Notes: generated from the letters alone by a model not told the origin. A stretch of 64,000 bases of DNA from Aspidapion aeneum (GCA_963576565.1 OY755039.1:127456640-127520639); one strand, 5' to 3'. Shown: positions 34,816-48,000, counted from the first letter of the stretch. Made by a program: numbers and translations.

Positions 34816-36373
34816 GAAATTAGAAAACCAAAAACAAGTGAAGATATTTTGATATTTTTGGTGCACACATTAGGTCCTGCAAAACAAAATATTGATCAGA
34901 ATTTCAGGCACGGCAAATAACGGCTTTCATACTTTTTTTAATTTTTAAAGATTCATTTAAGCAATATTTTTAATTTGTCAATAAATATATTAATCTTTTC
35001 CACGTTAAAAATTAAACGTTTTAAAGACCTGTTTATCCCTTGTTATTTTTATGCAAATTTTTATATCTCATATCATAATGAAATACAAATTTTATTTGAT
35101 GTTTGGAATCAGATTTAAAGAATTATCAATACAAGCTGGATATTTGGTGAAGTTCTTCTTTAAAATGGAATTATTGTAAGTTTTCGATTATTTTAAAATA
35201 ACGCTTCTTCTGTTGTATAAAATGTTTCTCTATTTAGGATTAAAAAGATGTCTGAAAATATTTCGGTGTACTGACGTTTTTCTTGTTTTTTTTTTGTATT
35301 AATTTAATATTATTCTTTAGAGGAATTCTAGAAAAATTTATTATGTATATTATTCATACAGGGTGTCTTATAATTCTTAATCTTTCTTTTTTGTTTGCTT
35401 AGCTAAAAAAAATAGGTTTGTCGTGTTTTTTATTTAAAACGGTGTAAGTTGTTTGAAAACAGTGCCGAGTTTAAATAGGACCGAAATAAAATACAACAAA
35501 ATAAAATTTGAGAAATCTTGCTTTGGCATTTGTCTTTTTTTTTTAGTTTGTTGTAACATTTTTTGCTATTGCTTCAATTTAGCTATTTGTTTTTCCTAAT
35601 TCTAGATGGTAATAAATATTTTTTGTTTACTTTTATTTTACTGTATTTTGGACTTGTATAAACAAGGGTTTATATGTTAAAGCGAGGTTTCGGTTATTTA
35701 GCCAGTTTGAACAGAAAACATTATAAAGAGAGATTAAGTTTTTTGGAACACTGTGTAGACCAGTCATTGCGGTTATGTAGAAGTAATTATTCAGTTTTTT
35801 TTGCCGGTGGGATACACCAACGTTTCCTCAGACGAGAACCGTAAGGCGATTCTTTAGGTCAGCTCAGGTTACAATTGACTGACATATCAAGCGTCATGCG
35901 TCTTGTCTGAAATAGGATTAAACTTGTTTCAAATCTAGTTAAAAAATGTCGTGACGCAATCTATAAAATATGGTCACCACATTTTGGTGATTAAAAGTTT
36001 TGTGATTACCTATTATTGCAATATAAAAAAAATAGAAACTTTATTAAAAACATTATAAAAAAAATAGTGAGAGTAGGAATTGCACAGAATGTTGAAGGCA
36101 ACAAAAAAAGGTTAACTTCTAATTTTTTGCTTAAAATAGTCCCTACATTTTGCGAATCTTTAAATTTTTAGTCTAAGAAATATAATTAAATAATAGAACT
36201 TGATGTGAAAATTACATCAATAAAAGTATTTAACTTTAATTTGAGGCTTTATTTTTATGCGGCCCCTAGACCTACAATAATATTGCATGACCCCTTGCAC
36301 TCAAACGATCAATATTTATTATGCAATATTATTGAGTGCTCATAAGGTTTAATATTTTCGGACAACTCATACT
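34816..36373 (+). other. Intergenic sequence between HECTD1 and the SINE
   Basis: AT-rich DNA without a supportable gene. It contains the candidate polyadenylation signals AATAAA at 34980-34985 and further AATAAA-type strings near 35480 and 35612. Confidence 0.5.
34980..34985 (+). terminator. Candidate HECTD1 polyadenylation signal
   Basis: AATAAA is about 1 kb after the HECTD1 stop codon. Several similar strings exist downstream, so the actual site cannot be decided from sequence alone. Confidence 0.25.
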
Positions 36374-36559
36374 TTTTTTTATTTTTATTTATACTGGGAC
36401 TTTCCATCCAATAATCAAGATCAATCACCCAGTTTTGCAAAGTTCTAGCAAGGTTAAAGCATTTTTAAAAAAACACAAACAACCAAGTACCTAGCCAGGA
36501 ATCGAACCGTGACCGCCGGTGTGGGAAACAAACATTGCTACCACTACACCACGACGGCG
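36374..36559 (-). mobile_element. tRNA-derived SINE
   Basis: On the minus strand a tRNA-like head shows box A (TGGTGTAGTGGTAGC) and a perfect box B (GGTTCGATTCC, + strand 36498-36508), the two RNA polymerase III promoter elements. The 3' end is AT-rich with a final A-run. It is flanked by ACTCATACT at 36365-36373 and 36560-36568, a 9-bp target duplication. The acceptor stem does not pair, so it is not a functional tRNA gene. SINEs are mobilised by LINE-encoded enzymes; the partner is unknown. Confidence 0.85.
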
Positions 36560-36641
36560 ACTCATACTGTGTATAGTCTTTCGTGTTCAAAATTTCTGAC
36601 CAAGATTTCGCTGCAGCTGTCGGGTTGGTGCTTAAACTTAA

Positions 36642-37146
36642 ATAAATTTAGAAAAAAAAACTTTTTGAAAACAAGCTTTTATAAAATGGACTAAAAAGCA
36701 AAAAATAATTTTTTGAGTGTTTTTATATCATAATAATAAAAGCGATGGGCGTATTAAAGGAAATTTACCCGTTTTTCCTTTACTTTTGTTAACTCGAAGT
36801 TTAGCGAAAATCCAAATTCATTATATTATAGCAGAGAAATGTATGGGTAGATAATATAACCCAACCCAACCCTACTCAAGCTACCCTTATATTTTTCTGA
36901 TATGGATGGGCATTATTAGACAGATCATCCGCGACTGGCAGTGTCGATTTATTTTGTCATATTGAAAAAGAAGAGTCGGCCCATCATCGGTTGTGGACGA
37001 TCCACCAAATGCGCATGGAAAGGCATTTACCTAATATTAAATATGTCCATCGCTTTTATTATTATGATATCAGAACACTCAACAAATTATTTTTGCTTTT
37101 TAGTCCATTCTTGTTTTCAAAAAGTTTTTTTTTCTAAATTTATTTT
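36642..37146. repeat. Fold-back repeat with ~105-bp arms
   Basis: The left arm (about 36642-36756) and right arm (about 37045-37146) are inverted copies. Shared blocks are AAATTTAGAAAAAAAAACTT, TGGACTAAAAAGCAAAAA and TATCATAATAATAAAAGCGA. The roughly 290-bp centre is not repeated. Probably a small nonautonomous DNA element. Confidence 0.8.
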
Positions 37147-37270
37147 TTAATTTTTAGATTTGTCTAAGTCTATGCATTTCAGCTAGCGCATCGATATTGC
37201 AGGGAGTCTTTCCTGTCAATTTTGAAATATCTAAGTCTTCGATGAGAACGATTTGATACTAAACAAAATA

Positions 37271-37970
37271 CAAACTAAAATTTTACCCCCTCTCCGCCCT
37301 TCACGTTAGGGGGGAGGTAGGCAGTCAGTGAAACCACATTATTGGATTGTCATCGGAACTATAACGTTATGCGAAATTTAAAGTTTATCGGATACGTGGA
37401 AGTCAGTGAAAAGTAATCAGAAAAACTTGACATTAAATCGTCCATTTTGAATCCGCCATATTGAATTTTTGTAATCTGATCAAAAATTCGTAATCCTCAT
37501 CCTCAAAAACCCCCAGATACCAATTTTGGTGGAAATCTAACAAACTAAAATTTTACCCCCTCTCCGCCCTCCAGGTTAGGGGTGAGGTAGGCAGTCAATG
37601 ATACCACATTATTGGATTGTCATCGGAACTATAACGGTATACGAAATTTAAAGTCAATCGGATACGTGAAAGTCAGTTGAAAGTAATCAGAAAAACTTGA
37701 AATTAAATCGTCCATTTTGAATCCGCCATACTGAATTTTTGTAATCTGATTAAAAATTCGTAATTCTCATCCTCAAAAATCCCCAGATACCAATTTTGGT
37801 GGAAATCGGACAAACTAAAGTTATACCCCCTCTTCACCCCCCACGTTAGGGGGGAGGTAGGTACCCGATGAAACCACATTATTGTATTGTCATCGGAACT
37901 AAGACGCTATGCGAAATTTAAAGTCAATCGGATGTTTGGAAGTTCTTCAAAAATGAGTTCAAGATTTAAA
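37271..37970. repeat. Three tandem 270-bp repeats
   Basis: Units start with CAAACTAAA at 37271, 37541 and 37811, exactly 270 bp apart. The third stops after about 160 bp. Each carries TACCCCCTCTCCGCCC-like and GAATCCGCCATATTGAAT-like blocks. Identity looks about 90 percent or more. The unit resembles a satellite monomer or the internal repeats of a DNA element. Confidence 0.88.
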
Positions 37971-38325
37971 AAAACGGAAACGTCGCAGGTCAAAAGATTG
38001 GTTTAAAAAAGGCAAAAATACACTCACGAACATCTTCAACCTTGGAACAAAGAATTTTGCCTAAAAAATATTACACAAAATTAACTCTATACGGCTCAGT
38101 AAGAAAACATTGCGCAATAAAATTTAAACTTATTGAATCTTTGGTCAAGCATTGTGCAACCTTCAATGCTAAACCTATTCGATCAATAATATCGTAATAT
38201 TGTGCAGTATTATTGGCCGCCAAAGAGCGGTCCTAGTTCCAGTAAAAGGCTACTAGAGGCCTTGGATACATTTGAAGGACGTGTTTCCCCTGTAGCTTCT
38301 GACAATCCAGTTTTACATGTAAAAC
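37971..38325 (+). other. Sequence upstream of the RSPH9 hairpin
   Basis: AT-rich intergenic DNA. I see no gene; open frames on both strands across 38202-38525 pass through the hairpin and are not credible. Confidence 0.5.
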
Positions 38326-38391
38326 CTAGAGTCCCTGTATGTGACAGATATTGGCGGAATAACCAATATCTGTCACATACAGGAACTCTAG
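38326..38391. repeat. Near-perfect hairpin, 29-bp arms, ~300 bp upstream of RSPH9
   Basis: Arms 38326-38354 and 38363-38391 are reverse complements with one mismatch, separated by an 8-base loop (CGGAATAA). Each arm contains GTATGTGACAGATATTGG or its complement. It could be a short palindromic mobile element remnant or a structured transcript. Confidence 0.9.
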
Positions 38392-38698
38392 TAAAACCTA
38401 TTTTAGAAGATGTAGCTTTCTTTGTCTGTTTTATTTCCCTATACGTTGTTTTAGCGTTTATTATATATATTAAATTGTGTGACATGTTTGGTAATCATCG
38501 GTCGACCGATATAATAAAACCATGAAACCAATGGCTCCTACGGATCATTAGCCTTAACCCTTCGTGAACTGGTGAAACGTGCCTTAAACTTTATTTTAAA
38601 CTACCCCATAGATTTTTAAATTCATTAAAAATGAGGGGGAATGTCAATTTTTTTGTCAAGTAAGGCAGTCTGACAAAAAACAAATAATTGTTTAGAAA

Positions 38699-39011
38699 AT
38701 GAACACAGATTCGCTTTTAGAAAGCCTTCAAACCTTGGGCAATTTCGGCCACGTCATCTCCACAGAAGAATCCATAGTTTTAACCAATAGTTTACTTATT
38801 TTACAAAATGAGAACCATTTTCGAAATGTATTTTTCTGGGGCAAAATTCTAGGGGCTGAAAAGGACTATTTTGTAGCTTTCGGGTACATAAAAGACGCCT
38901 TACACGGAAGGATATACTATTACAGCACGGACTGTGTCCACTGGGGGCTGTTACCGCCACCTACAAAAAATGGATTGCAGTTGTCTTCCTTGTGTACTAC
39001 AAAATTTCAAG
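38699..39011 (+). CDS. RSPH9: RSPH9 exon 1
   Basis: The ATG at 38699 gives MNTDSLLESLQTLGNFGHV, aligning with the start of RSPH9, so this start is favoured. The exon encodes 104 codons and ends in phase 1 at TTTCAAG|GTATGG. Reading on past the donor gives 27 more codons without family resemblance, which are intron. I saw no TATA box and no clear X-box (RFX site) upstream. Confidence 0.93.
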
Positions 39012-42000
39012 GTATGGTTCATTCCAAGGTTTTTACACTTTTACACAGGTTACCTACAAAATTTAAAAGGTTGGACATTAATAGCCTAAGTTAAAAAACC
39101 CTGAAACTTGGAAAAAAGTAGGTGCAAGCTGGATTTTTGTATAATTATTGCAAACAAGCTGGATTTTTGTATAATTAGCATCTGGGACACATCAACACAT
39201 ATTCTCCGCCAAAATCACCCTTGAGCTTTGCTAGATATAAGGCTCCAAAGGTCCTAAAAATCAGTAATGTGCGATTTTCTCGAAAACTAAAAACTTTTTC
39301 AAAAAAAGTGAAGAGAAAAAAAATACGCGAAATTATTCGGTTCGGTTATAAGGTAAAATTAAGAAAAAAACCTAACCTAACATTTTAAAATATATATTTA
39401 ACTGCAATACCGCAATATTTTGATAATTTTTAGATTATTTGTGATTTAGGCAAAATGAGCTGGCTTCTTTCATGGTGTATAATGATATAAGACATATATG
39501 CATGTGTTAGCTCCCGCTAAATTTCGCGGTTGTTTGTAAATTTTAAAAACCACACAATTGGATGACGGACGGAGTGCATTTTTCGCGCATTTGGACATGC
39601 GCACCAAGAATCAGTAAGATCCTTTTTCGACCGCCTCGAGAAATGGCGTGTTAATTTACTTTCTCCAACTATTTCAAATTTCTACATTTGAAAGTGCTCG
39701 ATTTTGGTGTACTGAAGCATAGAACTAGATCCAGACAGGGGCCCCTTGGAACGTGGAGAAATTGGCTGCAAACTGGTGAGTGATTTGTCTCTGATTTCCG
39801 TTGTGTGGTACCCACAATTAACCTATGGACCTTTTAATTATTTCGTAATTTCATATCAATATATTTATGTTTGTTCGCGCTTTCATTAATTAAAATATAT
39901 ACAGTCCATTGCAGTTATCGTTTTTCTTACTGCGGGCATAACATAAGTGTTCCTTCGACCGAATTATTTAAAATTTACTCCATACGACGGTATTAAAAAG
40001 TCGGCCATTTTCACGCCGAGATCAAGGCCTTGAATTTTACCAATCGTATTGAAACGAGAGAGATTTTCGCTCGACCTTCGGTAGCGGCGCAGTTCACCTG
40101 TTTTTCGGTCCGCTGCTATGGTAACGTACCGTGGTCATTCAGTAAACAAATCGAAGCAATCAAAACAAACAAGCACATGTTCAGTGTGTTAGGTGTGTTG
40201 CATATCATTTCGATATTTAAAACAATTTTCATCAATTGCGATAAATTAGTGCATATTTTCGACAATTCGTCATTTTTCTATTTCAGAAGCATTAATTTAG
40301 CGTTAATTGTATATTTACCGACATTTATGTGATTAGATGTGTTCCATATCATTTCGATATTTAAAACAATTTTCATCAATTGCGATAAATTAGTGCATAT
40401 TTTCGACAATTCGTCATTTTTAAGCATTAATTTAGCGTTAATTGTATATTTACCGACAATTTCGTCATTTCAAAGGTAAAATCATGTCTGTCAAAAAAGC
40501 CGTGCAAAAACGCAAGGGTTTTTTATCTGCGATCACCGAGTGTTATGTGTTTTCACAGACCGCGGCAACAGACGAAAAAGCGAGAAACGAGTTTCAAGTG
40601 AGGTATTCCGATTTGGACGAAACCTTCGATAAATGCATGCTGGCACATAATGATGTCATTATGTTGATAGACGACTCGGACGACGAGGAGTTTAAAACGC
40701 AGGATGCGATCCTTTCAGAAGCTCGTAAATATTTTTATGCGTGTAAGGGGGTTTACTCTAATATATTTCCAGTTGAGGCCCCATCCTTTTCGGGATCATA
40801 TGTTCGACAAAACGAAACTCCAAAACTCAAAGAGTTAGGTATTCCCATATTTCGAGGTGATAAAAATTATGGCCAAGCTTTTTCGATCTTTTTAATAACA
40901 TTATAGATCAAAATCAAAGTCTAAGTAACGTTCGAAAACTTCAATATTTATTTTCATATCTCGAGGATGAGCCTTTAAAATTGATATCAGGGATTAGCTT
41001 ATCTGATCAAAATTATAAAATTGCTTACGCCAAATTAGTCAATAGATATCAAAACAAGCGAGACCTCGCAAATGATGCTTTAAGCACAATTATGAACTCC
41101 ACATTAAAAAACGAGTCAGCTAAAGAATTGCGTAATTTAATTGACACCTTTTCTGAATCCCTAGAAATTTTAAAATCACTTAGCTTTGACGTTGACAGTT
41201 GGGACTTTATTATTTTTTTCATTTTGTTAGAAAAATTGGATATTCCGACGCGTTCAAATTTCGAAATGAGTCACGCCAATACTAATACCGAAATTCCCAC
41301 TTTTCAGTCACTTTTTCAATTTCTAGAAAAAAGATGTAAAGTTTTGGAATCACTTCCTCAATCAACAGCACCCAAAAAGGTGCCTACCTATCAAAAATCA
41401 AATTCTATGCAAAATCAGTTTGGGCAAAAGCCTACCTATCAAAATTCAAATTCTATGCAAAATCAGTTTGGGCAAAAGCCTACCTATAAATCATCCAATT
41501 CGCCTTTTATAGGACTGGCTGGCACCTCAACTAATTCAAGTACGGGAATAAAATGTTTCCGGTGTAATCAAGGTCACGTGGTTTCGAAATGTCAAACATT
41601 TCTTGATCTCTCATCTATCGATCGCCTATCTTTCAAGCAGAAAAAATTATATCTAGCGTGTTTTCATCCCTTGCAAGGGGTAGATACGTGCAAATCAAAA
41701 TATTCATGCAGGACTTGCAATAGTAAAAGGCACCACACTTTAACTCATATCTTAGAAACTAATCAAGAGTCTGGAAGCCAAGATACTAGTCCTGTCATTC
41801 ACACACTACCTGTCAATAATCTTCATGTGTCATTAAATACCTCAGGACCTTCAGGTACCTTTCTTTTATGCACCGCCATAATAGATGTTATGGACGGTTG
41901 CGGAAATTTTCAACCTGTAAGGGCACTGCTTGATTCTGGATCACAGACAGGATTCATCAGTGAACAGTGTATTCAGCGTCTTAATCTTCCTAGGCGAAGT

Positions 42001-45000
42001 TACACCACTGAAATATTCGGATTAAATCAGATGTCTTCTTTTACTTCCAAAGGGCTCGTTCAATGTCACATTAAGTCACAAGGACAGGTCACTCCTTTAC
42101 TTATAGCGATTTCGGCTTTTGCTCGAAAACTGCCCTGGAGTGCTCGAAAATTGCTCTGAAACGGATGCACGCGTTCGACTTAAAAAAGAGCAGTGCCCTA
42201 AAAAAGATTTGCGTTCGACTATTGCCCGCAAATCTCCGAGCGGGTGCTCTGAATTGCTCCATCTCTTTTGACGGAGCAACGTTTCAGATCAAAACAAAAA
42301 CATAACCCCACTTTTTAGATATGATTAATTTGTTTCTACCTTTGATATATGTGTGTTTTATAGGTGTTTTCCGTGTTTTGCATTTAAAAAATTTACATAC
42401 ATATACTACAATGCAACAAAAAAATTTTAATAAAAAAATTATAAACCAAGAATATGTTTTATTTATTCAGGTTACAAAACCCACGAAATTTCGATCAAGT
42501 GTTTGAAAAATCATGTTCGCCCTTGCTCCGAAGGCGAGCAATCCCGCTCGATCTTAGATCAATCCCGGGGTGCTCGGAGAGAGATTCGTGACGTTATCGC
42601 TCTACCCGCGAGTGATTTCAGAGCAGTGAAGCCGAAATCGCTAATAATTTCGAAGCAATTGTCGTTCCACAATTATGTTCCAATATGCCTTGAACGATAA
42701 TCAGTGGAAACACTTGGAAAACCTTAAACTTGCCGACCCATCTTATTTCAAATCTAGACCTGTGGACCTAGTTATTGGTTGCGAGCTATTCGCACAGATA
42801 TTCAAGGAGGGCAGGGTTCTTGGACAAATAGGGCAACCTTCAGCCCTTGAAGCCATCTTTGGCTGGGTCGTCATGGGAAAAGTTGACGAAGTAGGTAGTC
42901 TTACGGAACGAACCAGTTGTTTTTTAACGAGTCATTCACCTGCTTTAGAGGTCATTCTCCCTAGGTTTTGGAAAATCGAACATTTGCCTAAAAAACAAAT
43001 CTTATCAAAGGAGAAAAACAAGCAGCATCAATTTTTACTGCGAGTGTAGGACGGCAAGCGAGCGGTAGATTCATGGTAGATCTTCCGTTTAAAGATAAAA
43101 TAAACCCTGACCTAGGAAATACTTATCCGCAAGCTTATCGTAGATTTTTAATTCTAGAAAATAGATTACTCAAAAATCCTGATCTGTACACTGCCTATTC
43201 AAGTTTCATGCAAGACTATATCGATTCTAATCATATGAGTCTAGTTTTATCTAGTCAACCAAAAGTCGACGTATCATGTTTTTAGCACATCATTGCGTAC
43301 TAAAGCCGGAAAGCTTAAGTACAAAATTAAGGGTAGTCTGGGATTGTTCGGCAGTCACCCCAAAAAATATTAGTCTCAATGACACGTTGTTATCGGGACC
43401 GAAACTTCAAAAAGATATTGCTTCTTTACTCCTTACGTTTCGTCTTAATCCTATTGCCTACATTGCTGATATCAAACAGATGTTCCGTCAAGTCCTTATC
43501 AATCCTTATCACCGTCCTTATCAAAGGATATTGTGGAGGTTTTCTCCACAGGATCCACTTTCAGTATGGGAACTTTCTACTGTCACTTTTGGCATGACAT
43601 GCTCACGTTTTCTAGCCATGCGTACATTAAATGAGCTGGCAGAGAGAGAAAAGGAGCGTTTTCCTATGGCTAGTACTGTTCTAAAAACGTCAATCTACAT
43701 CGACGATATCTTGGGAACTAGCCCTTCGCTTTCTGAAGCTCTTTCCCTTCAAACGGAACTCAACGATTTGTTGAAGTCGGGAGGATTTGAACTTAAAAAA
43801 TGGGCAAGCAATTGTCCTGATTTATTGACATCATTGCCAGAATCCGATCGTCAAATGCCTCTCTCTTTTGACAAGGAGGAACCACACTTTATCCAAGTTT
43901 TAGGACTTCAATGGCATCCAAAAAACGACATTTTTTCTTATCAATGCCGAATGAAGGACAAACCCCCAACCAAACGTTCTATTTTATCTATCATAGAAAC
44001 AATCTTCGATCCCTTAGGTTTTCTTTGTCCCTTGTTGCTACAAGCAAAATTTATTTTGCAACAGTTGTGGATATCGAAAATAGGCTGGGACGAAGAACCA
44101 GATTCTTCTATCATCGACTCTTGGAACAAACTTCGTTCTGAATTCCCGCTTCTTTCCAATTTTCAATTACCCCGACAAATCAAACTGTCAAAAATCAATA
44201 CCTGTCAAATCAACGGCTTCTGTGACGCTTCAATTCGAGGCTACGCAGATATTTTCGTGTAGAAGAGGAAAACAATATCTCTGTTTCTCTCATATTTGCA
44301 AAATCTAGGGTCGCGCCTATAAAGTCACAAACTTTGGCTAGGCTAGAACTCCTAGGCGCATTTCTTTTAAGCGAATTAATTGACTTCGTTTTATCTAGCT
44401 ATGAAGGAAAAATAACTTTTACAAATATCGTTACTTTCTGCGATTCGCAAGTCGTATTGCATTGGCTTTCAATCATTCCCTCAAACTCGTGGCGCTACAT
44501 TCCTTCTGCTTTAAATGCAGCCGATATTGCGTCACGAGGGGCCACCCCTTCACAGCTCATGTCACATGACATGTGGTGGAACGCACCGTCGTTTTTGTGG
44601 TCTCCCGAAAACGAATGGCCCGATTTTCATAAATCAAAAATGCCGATTGATTTCGGAGATATTAATCTGGAGGAAAAGCCAAAGGTCTGTTGCAATGCGA
44701 TAATTGACGTTAACTTCTTAGATCAGCTTCTTATCAAATATTCATCTATATCAAAAATTCAACGTATCATTTGTTATGTCCTTCGAATAGTTAACCTTTT
44801 TCAAAACCATTCCTATCAAAAACCCACTAAGCCGCCGGACCAAAAAGTTATTTTTGAGAATATTGTTTTTCCTACCACCGGTGAGATGCAAAGTGCGTTA
44901 TACCTTCTTATCAAACGCGTTCAAGGTTCTTGTTTTTCTGAGCTTTTTTCCGCGTTATCTAAGGATAAACCAATACCGAAACCTTTCCGAAAACTTTCAC

Positions 45001-48000
45001 CTTTTCTTGATGAAAATAATATCATTAGAGTCGGTGGCAGATTACAAAAATCTGACCTTTTGTCTTATTCTGCAAAACACCCCGTCTTACTTTCGAGTAA
45101 CCATCGTTTAACTACTCTTCTTATCGAGTCCACTCATCGACAATACCTTCATCCTGGGTTTAAAACATTACATAATCTGATTTTACAGCAATTTTGGATA
45201 TTATCTGCCAGACGGGCAATTCAAAGAACCATATCCAAGTGTTTGCAATGTTTTAGAATCAACCCTAAACCCTATAGACCGCCCATAATGAGTTCACTTC
45301 CCGCTCATCGAATCAATCAACTTAAACCTTTTTCGAGTGTAGCTATCGACTTTTGTGGACCTTTCTTTGTGATTCCTCATCGTTACCGTGGTTGTAAAGC
45401 TTTCAAATCGTATGTCTGTGTGTTTGTCTGTACGGCTACACATTGCGTGCATTTGGAATTAACCATGGAACTGTCCACCGAAGGGTTTGTAGGTACATTC
45501 CATCGATTCATTTCCAGACGTGGAAGCGTGACGCAATGCTGGTCAGATCAAGGCAGTAATTTTATAGGGTTTCGTAACCAATTACTTGATTACGCAAGAA
45601 GTGCGGCCACCAGACTTTCTATTCGTTGGCATCTGGGACCTCCTCTCAGTCCACATTTCAATGGCCTGGCAGAAGCTGGCGTCAAAAGTTTTAACTCACT
45701 TTGTTCGAGTAGTCGGCGACCAGAAGTTGTCCATCATGGAAATGTCCACCCTTACATGTCGCATAGAAGCCGTACTTAATAGTCGCCCTTTATCTCCTGT
45801 CTCTTCAGACCCACACGATCTTCAACCTCTTACCCCTGGGCATTTTTTGACCCTTGAACCCCTTAATTCAGAAATTCCGGAGTCAGATTTGTCCGAGGTT
45901 CCCCTAAATCGGCTCTCGAGATGGCAACTAATCCAAAAACTACATAATGATTTTTGGAAACGGTATTCTATAGAGTATTTGCATACGCTACAACAGCGAC
46001 ACAAGTGGGCTGATTCGTCCCCAAATATCAAATTAAATGATTTGGTTATCATAACAAGTGATCACATCCAATCACCTTTGAAATGGCCGGTCGGTCGGGT
46101 CATCGAATTGCATCCCGGCGGAGACGGTCAGGTGCGTGTTGCGACGGTACAAACGGTTACCGGTGTTTACAAGCGGCCAGTTGTAAGACTGTGCCTCTTG
46201 CCGAATTAAAAGTAATTTTAATTTTTTCTACCTATTGAAGTCAATTATTACAATAGGTAATTCTTTATTATTTTTTTTTATTTTGTTTGTTTGTTTTGAC
46301 TTTTTCGGGTTTTCGTTATCTCTAAATAAACTTACGCTACTTATCTGTTTTTCATTCATTTATATTTATCGGTCGATCATTTTTCTTCTATCTATATCTG
46401 TCCGGCTGATATTCTAAAATTGTGTGTTTTGGAGGGCAGTTATGTTAGCTCCCGCTAAATTTCGCGGTTGTTTGTAAATTTTAAAAACCACACAATTGGA
46501 TGACGGACGGAGTGCATTTTTCGCGCATTTGGACATGCGCACCAAGAATCAGTGAGATCCTTTTTCGACCGCCTCGAGAAATGGCGTGTTAATTTACTTT
46601 CTCCAACTATTTCAAATTTCTACACTTGAAAGTGCTCGATTTTGGTGTACTGAAGCATAGAACTAGAAACTTCAGCCCTTCAGCTACGTGGTGACATCAT
46701 TAGATCCAGACAGGGGCCCCTTGGAACGTGGAGAAATTGGCTGCAAACTGGTGAGTGCTTTGTCTCTGATTTCCGTTGTGTGGTACCCACAATTAACCTA
46801 TGGACCTTTTAATTATTTCGTAATTTCATATCAGTATATTTATGTTTGTTCGCGCTTTCATTAATTAAAATATATACAGTCCATTGCAATTATCGTTTTT
46901 CTTACTGCGGGCATAACATGCATGGGAAATCACAAATATAGCAAATAATATCACGGATCACCTTATAATATTCTTTCATAGCTAATAACCATATATGTGT
47001 TACCTAAACTGTTTTTTGTTTCCCCTGTTAAGTTAGCATTTTTTCAGATACGGGAGATTGCAGTTAGGCCATCGATATATTTTCTAATTTTATTTTTTCC
47101 TACCCTGTAGTTCACTTGTTTTAAAATTTTAATAATTTATAACATTAAGTTTAATCCCCACTTGTACAAAACACCATGTATAGTCTAAATAATACGCATT
47201 TGTAATGACGTCACCAGGTGAGAAAAAAACGTATGGCGTAGATATTTTTGCCAATCAAATCAATATTTGTTATTAAGTTTTTGATTGACAGTGACGGATA
47301 CTTCACATAACCAATTACCTGCCTATTTAAAAAATGAATTAATCATAGACACTACTTTTTCTAAAAAGTTTATTGTCACCGCTGTTTAAACAAAGATAAA
47401 CAAAAATGACGTCATTACAAATGCGTATAATTTGGACTATACTTAAATTTAGTTTTTGTTTCTTAAAAGTTAAACAACTTTAACTGTATGAGAAAAAAAG
47501 CCTGGGTAGAAACAGCTTTAAAATATGCGCAAATGAGCACAAATGGTTGGGCAGAATTTCCGAAGTTGTCGTGATTTTGACATAAATTGGTACAATAAAT
47601 AAAGTTATGAATACATTTACAAAAATCATATTTTTTTTTCCGGCGACGTAATATATGCGGCGTCGCGACGCTTTCAAATGTGACGTGACATTGATCCACA
47701 TTTTCGGAAATAACTTTATAACTACATTAGATAGGTCAGTTCTAATTTCACTTTTAGGCAGACAATGAGTGTGCCTTTCTAACAAGGTATTACACTTTAG
47801 AAGCGTGATTAAGTTCCATTAAATAAAAATTGTTCAATTTAGTTTTTATCAAAATTTACATTTTTGTATTTTTCCTTAATTTTGGTTTATCTGAAGCGGT
47901 TAAGTGGTTTTAAGGGTGATTTTGGGTTTGGTTGCAAACTAAAGTTCCTTTTAAGTCTGCCTATAAGAATATATTATAACTTAGACTTTTCACTCGCAGG

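Larger units (their letters stand above)
39505..46918 (+). mobile_element. BEL/Pao LTR retrotransposon, older copy, broken
   Basis: The LTRs are 39505-39943 and 46443-46918 (TGTTAGCTCC...GGGCATAACA), and the flanking TGCATG at 39499-39504 and 46919-46924 is a 6-bp target duplication. Sequence after the 5' LTR (GTTCCTTCGACCGAA) resembles a primer site for tRNA-Tyr, a tentative reading. The gag-pol region 40484-46209 has several frameshifts and stops and is interrupted by a MITE at 42106-42641. All pol domains can still be recognised, including the reverse transcriptase missing from the other BEL copy. It lies in RSPH9 intron 1 in sense orientation. Confidence 0.95.

Noticed and set aside
36485..36559. 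Functional tRNA gene on the minus strand
   Set aside because: Boxes A and B are good but the acceptor stem does not pair and the unit has an A-rich tail and target duplication, so it is a SINE.
38202..38525. 107-residue + frame and 91-residue minus frame upstream of RSPH9
   Set aside because: Both run through the near-perfect hairpin and share its mirrored peptide (PVCDRYW); no homology recognised.
38392..38698. X-box (RFX site) expected for a ciliary gene such as RSPH9
   Set aside because: Scanned by eye for paired GTTRCC/RGYAAC half-sites; none convincing before the ATG.
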